DNA of 64,000 bases from Camellia lanceoleosa (GCA_025200525.1 CM045762.1:26154584-26218583), one strand, 5' to 3'; shown: positions 1 to 12,963, counted from the first letter of the stretch. Notes: generated from the sequence alone by a model not told the origin. A program made the numbers and translations.

Positions 1-844
1 AAATTTTTTTAGTGTTGTTAAAAATTAAATTTACATATTAAATTAAATTATTTTTTTAGTGTTGTCAATTTAAAATTATATATTAAATAAAAATATAAAT
101 TATAAATTAAATTTATTTAAAAATAATAAATTATAAATTATGGCCTTATACTAAAAAAATTTAATTTATATATTAAATGAAATTATTTTTTATTGTCGTT
201 AATTTAAAATTATATATTAAATAAAAATATATAAATTATAAATTATAAATTTAATTTAATTGAAATATTGTGCAAAAAATAATTAAAATAAATTTTTATT
301 TAATCTAGTTAAAAATAATTAAAATATTAAAACTATGTTTAATATTGCTATTACTTAGTAAATAATTGAAAAGGATAAAATAGTCATTTGAGTATTTATC
401 CTTCTCCATAATATTTCAAACAAACATTGGATAACTAAAAATAGTCCAATCCAGGCATCTAATCTCATGACTAAACAAACATAGGATACAAATTTTGTCC
501 AACCAAATAATTCCGGGACAATGTATCCCAAGACTAATAGTCCGATGGATTACAATCCTCCCTTATCTAATCGGTCCAAACAAACGCATCCTTAATGAAT
601 TTTTCAAAAGAGACCATTATTTTGAGACAGAATAAGTAATAATTGTTTTCATGGAACTTGTGTTACTTAACAAAACATAATTAATGGGTATAGTTGTCTT
701 GTAACTTGTATGTTGAAATGTTCAATTGAAATCGGATTAAATGGATTTGCATAGGGTAAACTTTGAGCTGATTACTTCATTTTTTTTTTTTTAAATAACC
801 CAATGTGCATGTTTAGAAATTGTAACTTTTAAGCTTAAAATGAC
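1..844. other. AT-rich intergenic DNA
   Basis: No coding frame is visible. The first 350 bases are simple A/T-rich sequence with repeated taaatt and aaattat blocks. A more complex stretch at 420-595 ends in a run resembling the ends of plant DNA transposons (tccaaacaaacg, near 577), but no partner end was found. Confidence 0.6.
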
Positions 845-847
845 TAA

Positions 848-1203
848 GAGTATTTTCAATGCACTAGATATATAATCCTTGTTAGTTAAAATATTTAGTG
901 TGATTTACTTTTTTCAATTCCAATGCACTAGGCATATAATTAGGCATTTTGGCTCAACTCATATTCACTAGCTACATATAGCTAGCCTTTAACGTTAGGC
1001 AAAATGTATTCAATCATTAGGATCATTTCCCTCCATCTTTGTTGTTGACGTGGCATTCTATAAAATTAATAGTATTTGGATAAATAGCTAAAATAAAGAG
1101 TATGATTAGAGTAAAAACATAAAACAGTTGATAGGCAAAATAAAATATATACTTTATAGTAATATTTAGATAGGTAAAATGCCTACTACCGTTGGAGATG
1201 CTC
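848..1203. mobile_element. Tourist-like MITE (PIF/Harbinger-type)
   Basis: This is a 356 bp non-coding element. The left end reads gagtattttcaatgcac. The right end reads ctaccgttggagatgctc, and its reverse complement matches the left end imperfectly (about 13 of 17 positions). TAA lies directly outside both ends (845-847 and 1204-1206), the 3 bp target duplication expected of PIF/Harbinger MITEs. The gagcatctccaacgg terminus is a common plant MITE end. No transposase is encoded. Confidence 0.65.
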
Positions 1204-1574
1204 TAAGTCTCCGTTGGGGAAGTGTGTTAGTTTTTTGACTTTTTTAGTTATTTTATTTTACGAAAGTGCCTCCTACACCCAGCTGGGGGTGACCCCCAGT
1301 GAGGTGGAGGCACAGGATTGGCCGAAAAAACTGTTTTGTATTTTTTGATCATAGCTGCGCCACACCATCAGGTGCGACTTCACCGGGGTATTTAGCAAGG
1401 TTCTTTATTTTAGGACTAAAAAGTTTGATTTGAGAAGGATTTTTTGACTTTTTAACTTTTTGGTGAGGTATCTTCATAGTGAATGACCAAACTGCCCTTG
1501 AAGTGATTTTTTATATTTTTACTCATTGCCATACATCCTCCACGTCAACGTCATTGCTGTTTTTTTTTTTTTTT

Positions 1575-3110
1575 TTTGTGGGATTAGGCGTATTTTTATA
1601 GTTTTTTTATTTATTTATGTTTTTGTCATTTTTCTTTTTGTATACATTAATTTGTTATTTTTCTTTAATTTACGCTTTTGTCTTATTTATTTTTTTTGGT
1701 ATACAATAATTTGTTTTTATTTTTCAAAAATGAGTTTTCATGTGTTTTATTTATTTTTAAATTATGTGGCAAATGGTAATTTCTGTTTTTATTATTATTT
1801 TTTTTTGGATGAGGCGTATTTTTCTGGTTCTTTTTTTTTTAATTTACGTTTTTGTCATTTTTATTTTTATTTGTATACATTAATTTGTTTTTATTTTTCA
1901 AAAATGGTTTTTTATGTGTTTTATTTATTTTTAAATTACGTGGCAAATGCTAATTTCTATTTTTAAATTTTTTTTTTGGATGAGGCGTATTTTTGATGTT
2001 CTTTTTTTTTTAATTTACGTTTTTCTCATTTTTATTTTTATTTGTATACATTAATTTGTTTTTATTTTTCAAAAATAATTTTTCAAGTGTTTTATTTATT
2101 TTAAATTATGTGGCAACTGCTAATTTCTATTTTTAAATTTATTTATTTATTTATTTTGGTTGGATGAGGCGTATTTTTGTGGTTTTTTTTTTTTTTTCAT
2201 TTACGTTTTTCTCATTTTTTTTGGGTTTGAAAAAAGCTTTTTTATGTTTTGTTTTTTTTAACATGACATTGAAAATGTAAATTTGTGTGTTATGCTGTTG
2301 TCTTCTTTTATATATATATATATATTTTTTTTGTGGGATTAGGCGTATTTTTATAGTTTTTTTTTTATTTATGTTTTTGTCATTTTTCTTTTTGTATACA
2401 TTAATTTGTTATTTTTCTTTAATTTGCGTTTTTGTCTTATTTATTTTTTTTGGTATACAATAATTTGTTTTTATTTTTCAAAAATGGGTTTTCATGTGTT
2501 TTATTTATTTTTAAATTATGTGGCAAATGGTAATTTCTGTTTTTATTATTATTTTTTTTTTGGATGAGGCGTATTTTTCTAGTTCTTTTTTTTTTTAATT
2601 TACGTTTTTGTCATTTTTATTTTTATTTGTATACATTAATTTCTTTTTATTTTTCAAAAATGGTTTTTTATGTGTTTTATTTATTTTTAAATTACGTGGC
2701 AAATGCTAATTTCTGTTTTTAATTTTTTTTTTAGATGAGGCGTATTTTTTATGTTCTTTTTTTTTAATTTACGTTTTTCTCATTTTTATTTTTATTTGTA
2801 TACATTAATTTTTTTTTATTTTTCAAAAATAATTTTTCATGTGTTTTATTTATTTTAAATTATGTGGCAACTACTAATTTCTGTTTTTAAATTTATTTAT
2901 TTATTTATTTTGGTTGGATGAGGCGTATTTTTGTGGTTCTTTTTTTTTTTCATTTACGTTTTTGTCATTTTTTTTTATTGTTTTCAATTTATTATTTTTT
3001 TTTTTTGGGTTTGGAAAAAGCTTTTTTATGTTTTGTTTTTTTTAACATGACATTGAAAATGTAAATTTGCGTGTTATGTTGTTGTCTTCTTTTATATATA
3101 TATATATTAA
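1575..3110. repeat. Direct tandem duplication of a ~0.77 kb T-rich block
   Basis: The segment beginning gtgggattaggcgtat at 1578 recurs at 2333. The segment ending in acatgacattgaaaatg at 2261 recurs at 3045. The offset grows from about 755 to 784 bases, so this is one duplicated unit whose T-runs have since changed length. Apparent open frames here, such as the Phe/Tyr-rich 146-codon one at 1526-1966, come from T-richness and are not genes. Confidence 0.8.
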
Positions 3111-3760
3111 TTTATTTATTTTTATTTTGGAAAAGGCTTTTTCATTTTTTTTTTTGAAATGACGTGGAAACTGCTAATTTCGGTTTCATTTTATTGAGTT
3201 TTTATTTTGTTTAATTTTTTTTTGAAAAGGTTTTTTCTTGTTTTTTAATTTTAAATAACATTGACAATGCTTATTTCAGTTTCATTTTAATGTGTTTTGT
3301 TGTTGTTGTTGTTTTTTATTTTTTATTTTTGTAGGAAAATGCTTTATTATGTTGTTTTTTTTTTTTCAAATGACTTGAAAAATGATAATTTTGGTTTTTT
3401 TTTTGTTTTAATTTGTTTTTTGTTTTTGGAAAAGGATTTTTTATGTTTTTTTAAATGACGTGGAAAATATTAATTTTTGGATGAGGCATATTTTTGTGGT
3501 TCTTTTTTTTCATTTACGTTTTTGTTATTTTTTTTATTTGTATACATTAATTTGTTTTTATTTTTCAAAAACGGGTTTTCATGTGTTTTATTTTTTTTTA
3601 AATTACATGGCAAATGTTAATATCTGTTTTTAATTTTTTTTTTTTTGTGGATGAGGCGTATTTTTGTAGTTCTTTTTTTACTAATTTATGTTTTTGTCAT
3701 TTTTATTTTTATTTTTATACATTAATTTGTTTTTATTTGTGATTTTTCATGTAGGGGTAG
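1581..3760. repeat. Array of ~170-225 bp T-rich subrepeats
   Basis: Each subrepeat opens with a form of ggatgaggcgtattttt, followed by tttacgtttttgtcattt, gtatacattaatttg, tttttcaaaaat and a gtggcaa-tgctaattt motif. Unit starts are visible near 1581, 1807, 1978, 2162, 2336, 2562, 2733, 2916, 3479 and 3649. The strand is strongly T-biased. The array lies inside a possible larger non-autonomous element (about 1207-3895). Confidence 0.7.
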
Positions 3761-3899
3761 TTTGGTAAATTTACTTTGAAATGGGTTGTTGACAACCACT
3801 TGTAATGATTTTTGTCTTTATTTGACTGATTTAACCTCTTTTGTCCCGTAATGACTAAAATAATTCCAATTTGTATTGCCAAACGGACCCACGAAAAAT

Positions 3900-5390
3900 A
3901 GACTCGATGTTCAGACTTGGTGAAACTTAAATAAACAAAAAAAAAAAAAAAAAAACTTTTATAAAGCTAATAGGTTGCTCAACCTATAAGTCACATGATG
4001 ATCCAAATTTGACCTTCACCATAATTTCATCTACTAGTGTGACGTCATGCGACCTTATAAATCACATGTTGATTAATTCTTGACCTCCCTCATAACCTTA
4101 TCCATTCTTGTCATGCTATATGACATTTTAGCCTACACACTTAAATGTGGTTAAATCATAAATTTAAACACGGAAAAACAAATTTAATTAATTATTCAAA
4201 AAAATCTTATAAAAACTCAATTTTTTAACGAGTTCCAAAGAAATAAAATTATGAGTTAATTATCTAAAAGTTTTATTTATAAATGTTATGGTAGCTCAGA
4301 TCATATTTAAAAAAATTTAAACTAATAAGTCATATTTAGTAAAACTGAGAATATTATTATCCTTTTTTCCGAATTTTAAAATTAAGAATATTATCAATTT
4401 TGCGTAGTAATGTTCAAGATAATTGTTTCATTAACTAATGAAAAAGGCAAAGCCTAATAAAAAAAAATAGAGAACATTAACCAATAAAACTGAGAATATT
4501 ATAATTTTTTTTTAATTTTTAAAACTGAGAACATTATCAGTTTTTTCATTTTAAAATTTTCATTTTTTCCCCAATTTTGCACATCAACGTTCCATCATCA
4601 TACTCCTTTATAAATACAAAATTTTCAATTTTGTAAAAAAAAAAATATTTAATTTTTTAAAATTTGTTCAAAAAAAAAAATTCAGTATGTTTGGTTTCAA
4701 TTTTTTGAATTCAGTTATTTGAAAATTGAGTTTTTTTATTTTTTGTGTTTTTAGTGAATATTTTTTAAATTTTAAACAATTTTTTAACTTTTTTTTATGC
4801 ACCTTACTTAGATTTATCTAAATAGTAAAATACTTGTGAAAAAATATTTTAAAAAATTAATAAATACACAAAATATGAAAAATGTACTGAATTTTTATAT
4901 TTCTTGGTATTTAGTGTATTTTTAAAAGATTTTATTTTATAAATACTATATTTTTTAAGTGTATTTATATGTTAGGTATGTCTAAAAATTAAAATAATTG
5001 CTTAGAATATTAAAAAAATCATTGAAAATACTAAAATATGGAAAATAAAAATGTAGAATTTTCTGGAAATTGTTTTCTAAAAACTAGAACAAAACAAGTT
5101 GATTAGTTTTTTTTTTTTGGCACATAATTTTATTTTATTTTATTTTTTAGTTTTTTCAATTTGAAAGTTGATGTTTTAAAGTTTTGAAAATCAAAATAAA
5201 TATCAAATCATCATATATATATATTTTTATAGATAATCATAAATGATGAACAATCATTATTTGAAGAGCAATTCCGATTATTAAAGATTTAAAGAGACTT
5301 GAAGGTTTTAAAAAACTTAGTTAGAACTTAATGGAATATAAATTCATAAATTAAGACTTGTGTATAAATGTCTCTAAAATAAAATAAAGA
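3900..5390. other. AT-rich intergenic DNA, nothing recognised
   Basis: About 1.5 kb of A/T-rich sequence with homopolymer runs and short repeated words. I see no conserved coding frame, RNA gene or clear repeat ends. Confidence 0.5.
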
Positions 5391-5792
5391 ATTAAGCTTC
5401 TTTCATATTGAGATCTCAATATAAGAGAACTTGAGGGGCCCGTAGAGTTTGTTAGGAGTCTCGTTTTGATGATCTGAACCGTGCATTTTGTTGGGCACTC
5501 AATATATATTATCCATGAAAATATTTAGGTTAATCCAATAATTGTAATGTGTTCATTTGTCTCTAAAAAAATAGATAATCTATTTTAAAAATACAATTGT
5601 TCATTTTTTTAGGCAAATATAATAAATGAAAAAGTTGCAATTATTGGATTGGACTAATTTTTTTAGGGATAATATACATTGAGAGTCCTATAAAATAAAC
5701 TGTTTGGATTATCGAGACAGGACAAGCGTGGTGGGCCCTATAGGCTCCTCAAGTTTTCTCATGTTAAGATCTTAATATAAGAGAAGTTTAAT
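5391..5792. mobile_element. Foldback MITE with long inverted repeats
   Basis: The element is about 402 bp. Its outer 45 bases (attaagcttctttcatattg on the left) match the reverse complement of the right end (attaaacttctcttatatta) with few differences. The inverted repeat continues inward, with indels, through gtctcg, caatatatattatcc and tccaataattg for most of each arm. A ctaaaataaaat direct repeat lies close outside both ends (5373 and 5794), which may be the target duplication. No coding capacity. It shares the gtctcgtttt-gat motif with the foldback near 34726-35100, so the two may be related families. Confidence 0.7.
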
Positions 5793-6111
5793 CCTAAAAT
5801 AAAATATTAGGATTAATTTATGGGTAATTTTGTTTGCGCACCATAAATTTTCTCAATACACACTATAAAAATTTTAAATTTATATTACAATAAAATCCTC
5901 AAATAAAATGATTATTAAGGACAATAATGGTGCGTATTCTATCAATCCAAAAAATTCATACATCAAACACAAAACACTCTTTGCACATCATCACATATAG
6001 ACATATAAATGGTGTATTTTTTTTTATCATTATCCAACATTCATCATCTTCTCCATTATAATCTAGCACACTATACTCGCAATATCATTCATTATCAAAT
6101 AATTTACATCA
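5793..6111. other. Short intergenic stretch before the nested block
   Basis: AT-rich sequence with no gene seen. It ends at the ttctt target duplication (6112-6116) of the copia element. Confidence 0.5.
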
Positions 6112-6962
6112 TTCTTTGTTGGAACAATCTTCTGTGTAAAATAAATAATTTAAAATCAAATCAGATAAATAAAAATAAATTACTTACATAATTTATTTAC
6201 CGAAATGAATAAGTACAAAATTAGATCAAGTTGAATGGATGACCCTCTGTCCTTAAGACAGATTTGCCTCGCTTCGGTGCTTATGGATGAATGGTGTCTA
6301 TCTCCCAAGATACAATGATCTTTACACAAATTGTAATAGCACTTCAAAAAATTTGTACGGCGAACAAAACATGTGTTCTATACTTTTAGAATTTTCTCTT
6401 AAAAACTAGTATGAAGAATAATGCATACAGAGAGCAAAAATGGTAAGAGAAGAATCTTTCTGGATAATTTTTTAGGATGATTCAATTGCTGGAATAGGCC
6501 TTGTATTTATAAACCCGAACAGGTCTGAATTTCAAACCGAACAGATACAATTTGAAATGAACAAGTGCAGTTCAAATTTTGAACAAATAACTACAGCAGT
6601 TTCATATCTGTTCACAATTGCTTGGCAATTTGAATCTGTCCTGGAAAAACTGAATCTGTTTGGTCTTTTTGAACCTACTAGACTACTGGAACTTGGACCG
6701 AAGAAGGAACTGTTTTGGACAAAAAATTAAATTCAAATTTGATACAAAATTTGAATTAATTTCCCGCAAGTCATTTTTGAAAAATGTAAAATAAATTTTG
6801 TCCAAAAAATTAGAGTTAGAACTGACCCAACCCACAACCTACACGGCTCGGCTGGTCGGACGGCAATGACAGTACACACACTTGTATGGTGGTTTGGGCT
6901 AAGGCCTACTTTGTCCATAACTCCTCTCTTCTACAAACTTGGGATGCCCCTTGGGGCCCAAC

Positions 6963-9415
6963 TGTAATAACCCTCACTACTGTTTACTGATAAGACCACT
7001 GCTAAATTGTGACTGAACTGGATAAGTAACTGATTAGACTGAAATTCCGAATTAATTGCATGAACATATTGTGTTATTTGCATATCTATATGTTTGTCGT
7101 TTAAATGATATGTTCGTGTTTTATGCTTTAAACTGCGAATTGAAGGCCTTATCGGTGGCCGAATTTGAAATTGATTAATGTTTTATGCTAATTAGGATTA
7201 ATGTGATTTTATGGTATATTTAATTAAAATTTGAATTGGTATAATTAAATTAGATTAAATAATGCTAAATTGCAATAGTTGGACTTATTTACCAAACTAC
7301 CACTTAGTAGCCACTTTATACAAAACACATTTGAGCCTTATTACATTCAAACAAAACATTTCATTAGAGAGAGGGAAAGGAGAAAACTTGTTTTCATCTT
7401 GAATTTGCTTGGAGGCTCAGGGGATTTGGAAGATAATTGCAAAATTTAGCTTCTAGACTTGGAGTTGGAGACTTAAGGTAGAGTAATTACCTTCTTGATT
7501 GTGTATTTAAATTAGTTCTTGCATGTTTCATGCTAAATTGAAGAGTTGAGCCAAGAATTGGTTTAGATTGTTGAATTGAAGCTCATTCCTTGCATGCATG
7601 TGCATATCTTGAAGTTTAAAGTTGTTTTCATGAAGATTATTGCATGCATGCCCATATTATTGTTGAAATCCATGAATTCACCATGTTTTGAGAAGAATTG
7701 GCTCATTAGGACATGTATTTGAGCTTAGAAGTTGTTCCAATTCATGCATGTTGCATGTCCATCATGTTCATGAAAGTTGGTTTGAAATTGGTATTTAATT
7801 GACTCACCTTTGGGCTTTGATTTTACAAATTGAGCTTTGAATCATGTAATACTATGAGTTTACAAGTGTTTTCCAGAAAATTAGCCCAAGAAGATCGATT
7901 CTGGTGCATTAAAATTGAGTTTTGAGCTTGAGGTTCAAATCTGAAATTTCCAGATTTTGGTATCACGCTCGAGCGGGGGATTCCACGCTCGAGCGTACAT
8001 ACTGAATTCATGCAATCCGCTCAAGCGAGGAAAGTGACGATCGAGCGTAAAATGCGTGTATCCAGTACTTTGCATGTTTTTACAGTCCGCTCGAGCGGGT
8101 GAATGCACGCTCGAGCGGGGGTCGAGCGCCCGTCGAGCGTGAATTTCGTGCATCCAGTACTTTTGCCATATTTTGCAGTCCACTCGAGCGGGTAAAGTAA
8201 CGCTCGAACGGGGAACCTTTGTCTGCATGTCCGCTCGAGCGGGGAAAGCCACGTTCGAGCAGGACCCTATTTTTTTGAAAATTTTGTAAAGTTGTTTTAA
8301 GTGCATCTGTGCATTCTCATTCCATCCTAGGCATTCCTAGGCCTAGTTTAAAGCATCTTAATGAGGATAGTAATGTAGAACCACACCGAGGCAAATTAGA
8401 GATTAAGTTATTATTTCCTAACTGTGTAGCTTAGTGTGTGTTTGTTCTATAACTGTGTAGGGTTGGCAACCGAGGACGTTCTAGCTGCTTATAGCCCAGT
8501 GCTCTTTGAGTAACAATGTTGTAAAGATATGTTCAATTGAGATTTCTTTCTAAACGAATGACTAAACTGTTTTATGAAATAACACTGTTTACTGAATGAA
8601 TGCTTGTCCTAATTGCGAACTGTATTCATGGCATCAATAGCAATTTATTGTTACTGTACTGTACTGCTACTGTCTCAGAGATCTCTATCGGTTCCCATGT
8701 TTGGAACCACTCATCACATCTTGATATGATGGCCATCAATTAACCTTCGGGTCTGTTAAGACCCTCTTGCATCGCTTTTTGCTATTGGATGTACCACATA
8801 TGACTATTATTGTTTCTGAATGACTGTTATGGCATCAAATATGAGCCACAAACTGAATGACTGATATATTGATAATCTACTGTTTTCAATACTGAAAGGA
8901 CATTCATTCTTAACCTCTTTACGCATATGTTATTCACTGGGCTTTAGCTCACTGCTCATATATGTATGTAAGTGTACAGGCACCGGACCGTTGCTAGGGG
9001 CGTCAAGATAAGCTCCTGTTTTGTCAAAGCCAACCACTGTGCCTCACTGAGAGGTTCCGAGTCTTTCAAGCTAGGGCTGTTTTGGGGTGTTTTAGTTTTC
9101 CCCCCCTTTGTATTTGTTTTTGTAATACCGTATAGACTGAATGATATCATACTGTACTGTTATGGTAGGGATTGGTCCCTAACCCGAATATCTGTATACG
9201 ATGTATGTACATAATATTTTTGTTCTGAATGTGTATATGTTATGAAAATTCTTTTTGCATACAGACTGTCACAGCTCATTGGACATCTTTTAATTACTGT
9301 TTTGGCTTTCACTTGACTCAGATATTGTTTTTCTTTATTAAGCAGGCCTTGGTAATCTCGGACATTCTTGGCGATTCTGATGCTAAACCCACAGGGGCGG
9401 GTTTGGGTCGTGACA
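6963..9415 (+). mobile_element. Solo LTR, probably gypsy (Tekay/Retand-like ends)
   Basis: It begins TGTAATAACCCTCAC and ends GGGTCGTGACA, and is flanked on both sides by ccaac (6958-6962 and 9416-9420), a perfect 5 bp target duplication. It encodes no gag or pol. The TG...CA ends and 2.45 kb length fit a single LTR left after recombination between the two LTRs of a gypsy element. The ACCC/GGGT terminal style is common in Tekay and Retand LTRs, so the family is an inference. Orientation is inferred from the ends only. Confidence 0.75.
7967..8262. repeat. Cluster of CGCTCGAGCG palindromes in the solo LTR
   Basis: At least ten perfect or near copies of the palindrome cgctcgagcg occur in 300 bases, for example near 7969, 7990, 8088, 8108, 8183 and 8232. 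They are often paired as ccgctcgagcggg then cacgctcgagcg about 20 bases apart. Intervening sequence (gtatccagtacttt) also repeats, so the cluster arose by duplication of a ~75 bp unit. It is a sharp GC- and CpG-rich island in AT-rich DNA. Confidence 0.8.
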
Positions 9416-9722
9416 CCAACCTAAGTGTTGCCACCTAGAGCTTATATACATACACAAGCTCTCTTAAAGTTTCAATGTGGGACAAGCCTTACAGGGAAAC
9501 CCACATTTTATTCTTTAATTTTTCATTCCACAAACTCGAAAATGGCGTCAACTTCTCATTTACTCATAAATAGTTTTGACGAATCGTTTGCATCGTGCAA
9601 CTACCCACACGGCAAGGAACACGTCATCTCTTTGGACCCACCCCAAAAGACATGTGGAACCCACTCAAATTTGGGCTTAAAGCTGGCCTAAAATAAGTCT
9701 ATAAACACCATTATTTCCAACA

Positions 9723-9736
9723 ATCCCCCACATGAA
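9723..9736 (-). promoter_or_regulatory. Polypurine tract of the copia element
   Basis: Read on the minus strand, a purine run (gtgggggat) directly precedes the TGTTGGAA start of the 3' LTR. This is the place and form expected for the plus-strand priming site of an LTR retrotransposon. It confirms the minus orientation. Confidence 0.75.
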
Positions 9737-10304
9737 TGGAATTTGACAGAGAGAAAATGTAACAACATGATCTAATTACAGAGAGTACAAAAATTGAAAA
9801 TATTCTCTAAAGGATTGGTAGCTTTTGGCTTTGAACCTTCCCTTGTGAGACATTATCGGATTTACTAGCTAACCAGTGAACATGATGTCTTGAACTGTTC
9901 AGTCGTTTGTGTAAACCAAGACAATAGAACTCACATAGTGTATTACCAGACACAGTTTAGTTCTCATTATTGTATTCATTTTGGCCCTAAACAACCTAGT
10001 CTTTCATGAGTGCTCTAGAGAATTGTAGCCCTTCACAAATCTCATAGAACGGCCCAATTCATACTCATATTGGTGATTCTTATGAAGAGTATCTTGCCAT
10101 ACTCCACTAAGTATTCCTAGATATAAGAATCATTAAAAGTATTACTTAATCGAAAACGCTGCAGACATCACTATTTCATCATAGAAATGGGTAGGAGTTT
10201 GACTCCCCAGTGATCCTTATGAGTCATACACAACTCAGTTGTCCCTTTAAGCCTAGATCTTGGGATCTCCAGTCAACTAGGTTGAGTTGCCGTTTTGGTA
10301 ACTC
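9737..10304 (-). other. Copia 3' untranslated internal region
   Basis: About 570 bases between the RNase H stop and the polypurine tract, with no coding signal. This is the usual non-coding tail before a 3' LTR. Confidence 0.6.
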
Positions 10305-11557
10305 TTATTTGATAGGCTTAAGTGACATTCCCCTCAATGAATTTTCAACTAACTCTCTTGCTAACCCTTTGGTTAGTGGATCCGCTCTGTTGTCTTTAGA
10401 CTTCACTTATTCAATGGAAATAATTCCATTAAACAGTAGTTGTATCACGGTGTTATGTCGACGACAAATGTGTCGTGACTTACCGTTATATATATGATTC
10501 TGTGCTCTACCTATTATTAATTGACTATCACAATGTATGCATATAGCAAACACTGGTTTTGGCCACATTGGAATTTCTTCAAGGAAGTAGTGAAGCCATT
10601 CTGCTTCTTCCCCAGCTTTATCTAAAGGTATAAATTCTGATTCCATAGTAAACCTAACAATGCAAGTCTGTTTGGAAGATTTCCAAGATATAGTCGCCTC
10701 ACCAAGAGTAAAGACATATCCACTTATAGATTTTGAGTCTCTAGTATCCGATATTCAGTTTGCATCACAGTAACCTTCAAGTACTGCTAGATATCTAGTA
10801 TAATTTAGCCCAATGTTACGAGTAAATCGGAGATATCTTAGAACCCTTATAATAGCTTTCCAGTGTTCTACTCCTAGATTACTCATATATCTACTTAATT
10901 TACTTACTGCATAAGTTATATCCAGGCGAGTGCAGTTCATCAAGTACATTAAGCTTCCAATAATTTGGGCAAACTCTAATTGAAAAATACTTTCCTGTAT
11001 ATTCTTAGAAATGAACAAATTAACATCCATAGGTGTTCTAGCAAGATATAATCATCTTTGCTGAATTTGTCAAGTATTTTCTCAATGCAATATGATTGTG
11101 ACAAAGCATATCCTTCTGATGTTTTGGTAATTTCCATACCAAGTATTACATTAGCAATCCCCATGTCCTTCATGTCAAAATATTTATTCAACATTTTCTT
11201 AGTAGTTTTAATCATGTCATTATTACTACTTATGATGAGCATATCATCTACATAAAGACATACTATAACATAATCCTTGCTTGTGTTTTTAATATAAACA
11301 CATTTGTCACATTTATTAATTTTGAATCCATTTGATATCATTGCTTTGTCAAATTTCTCATGACATTGCTTTGGCACTTGTTTTAAACCATATAATGATT
11401 TTAACCAATTTACACACTTTCTTTTCTTTTCCTGGAATAGAAATCCTTCTGGTTGTTCCATGTAAATTTCTTCATCTAACTCACCATTTAAAAAAGCAAA
11501 TTTCACATCCATTTGATGAATTTCTAAATTGTACAAAAATGCACTAGCAATTAGCAT
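10305..11557 (-). pseudogene. Copia reverse transcriptase and RNase H
   Basis: The RT core (10976-11557) shows QMDVKFAFLNGEL, SLYGLKQ and the catalytic YVDDM box, all copia hallmarks. RNase H follows in pieces: the [20 protein letters not shown] stretch (10755-11030), then [17 protein letters not shown] and [13 protein letters not shown] (10407-10646). It closes with DPLTKGLARE and a stop at 10305-10307. Several frame changes and stops divide the frame, so it cannot make a full polyprotein. It is the 3' end of the copia pol and lies downstream of the integrase. Confidence 0.9.
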
Positions 11558-12390
11558 TCTAATGGATGTTATTCTAGTAACTGGTGAGTATGTGTCAAAT
11601 TAGTCAAGACTTTCTTTTTGTGTATATCTTTTGACCACAAGTCTTGCCTTGTATTTGTCAATTGATCCATCTGTTTTCATTTTACTTTTGAAAATCCACT
11701 TGTACCCAAGAGGTTTACAACCTAGTGGCAAATTCACCAATTCCCAAGTGTGATTCTGCAGGATGGATTCAACTTCACTATTTACAGCTTCTTTCTATAA
11801 AGGAGCTTTAGGACTAGACATAGCTTCTTTAAAAGTTAAAGACTCACTTTCTAACAAAAATGTTAGAAAATCTGGACCAAAAGATTTTGAGGTTCTAGCA
11901 CGTTTGCTACGCCTAAGTTCAATTTTCTCATTTTGATCTATCTTTTACTCTTGTTCTTGATCATGACTAGTAATAGCATCATAAGATCTTTTATTGGTAC
12001 TAGCCTCTTATTCAGTTTTATTCGGAAACACATGTTCAAAGAAAGACGCATTCCGAGATTCAATAATAGTATTTACATGCAGTTCGGAATGTTCTGACTT
12101 ATGAATCAAAAATTGATATGCACTGTTATTCATGGCATAACCAATGAAAATGCAATCAACAGTTTTAAGACCTATCTTAGTCTTTTTAGGACTAGGAATA
12201 GACACTTTAGCCAAACACCCCCGTACTTTTAAGTATTTGTAGGATGGTACTCTTGCATGCCGTACAATTCATAAGGTGTTTGATTCACTTTCTTTTGGGG
12301 TACTGTATTTAGAATATAATTAGTAGAAAGTGTTGCTTTCCCTCACAAGTTTTGAGGTAATCCAGAACTTATTAACATGGCATTCATTAT
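11558..12390 (-). pseudogene. Copia integrase C-terminal and RT N-terminal linker, decayed
   Basis: The frame is broken here. A fragment at 12008-12214 reads SPKKTKIGLKTVDCIFIGYA, the post-integrase motif typical of copia polyproteins. The sequence between it and the RT core keeps the expected spacing but has stops in every frame. Confidence 0.7.
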
Positions 12391-12963
12391 TTATTTTAAA
12401 ATCCTTTTTTTCCTTTTAGCAATTCCATTTTGCTGAGGTGAGTAAGGAGCGGTAGTTTGATGAATTATTTCATGTTTTTTACAAAACTCACCAAAAGATG
12501 ATTCATATTCGCCACCTCTATCACTTCTAAGTTTTTTAATTTTCTTACCAAGTTGATTTTCAACTTCATTCTTATATTGAATGAAAGTTTCCAAAACTTC
12601 ATCCTTGGTTCGAATTAAATAAACATAACTATATCTACTATAGTCATCTATGAAAGTGATAAAATATTTTTTTCCACTTTTAGTTTGAATTGATTTAAAA
12701 TCACAAATGTCATTATGAATTAATTCAAGTGGCTCCATACTTCGTTCAATTGAATGAAAAGGAGTTTTAGTTAATTTTGCCTCAACACAAATTTCACATT
12801 TATGATTTAAATCAATGCCAAATTTAGATAAACATTCCATATTAATTAATCTATGTAAAGATTCATAATTAACATGTCCTAGTCTACTATGCCACAAATT
12901 TGAAGACTCAAGCAAGTAAGAAGAATATGTGTTTTTATTAATAACAGAGGGTACAACAATCAT
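12391..12963 (-). pseudogene. Copia integrase, catalytic Glu lost
   Basis: A 190-codon open stretch. It holds the HHCC zinc domain (LWHSRLGHVNYESLHRL then CEICVEAK), the first Asp (ELIHNDICDF), the second Asp (LRSDRGGEY) and the region around the final Glu (SPQQNGIAKRKKR). The family consensus there is NGVAERKNR, so the catalytic Glu appears replaced by Lys. With intact enzyme this domain joins cDNA to host DNA; this copy should be inactive. It lies between the protease and RT, as in copia. Confidence 0.9.

Larger units (their letters stand above)
6117..9722 (-). repeat. Copia 3' LTR, interrupted by a solo LTR
   Basis: The two halves 6117-6962 and 9421-9722 together match the intact LTR at 32808-33955. 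The 2,453 bp between them, plus one copy of ccaac, is foreign. Short open frames here (such as 9425-9691) recur in the other LTR and are LTR sequence, not genes. Confidence 0.85.

Noticed and set aside
1526..1966. 146-codon open frame, Phe/Tyr rich
   Set aside because: It is a by-product of the T-rich tandem array; the same frame pattern repeats with each unit.
7823..8306. Overlapping minus-strand frames with Arg/Ser repeats
   Set aside because: They read through the CGCTCGAGCG palindrome cluster in the solo LTR and carry no domain.
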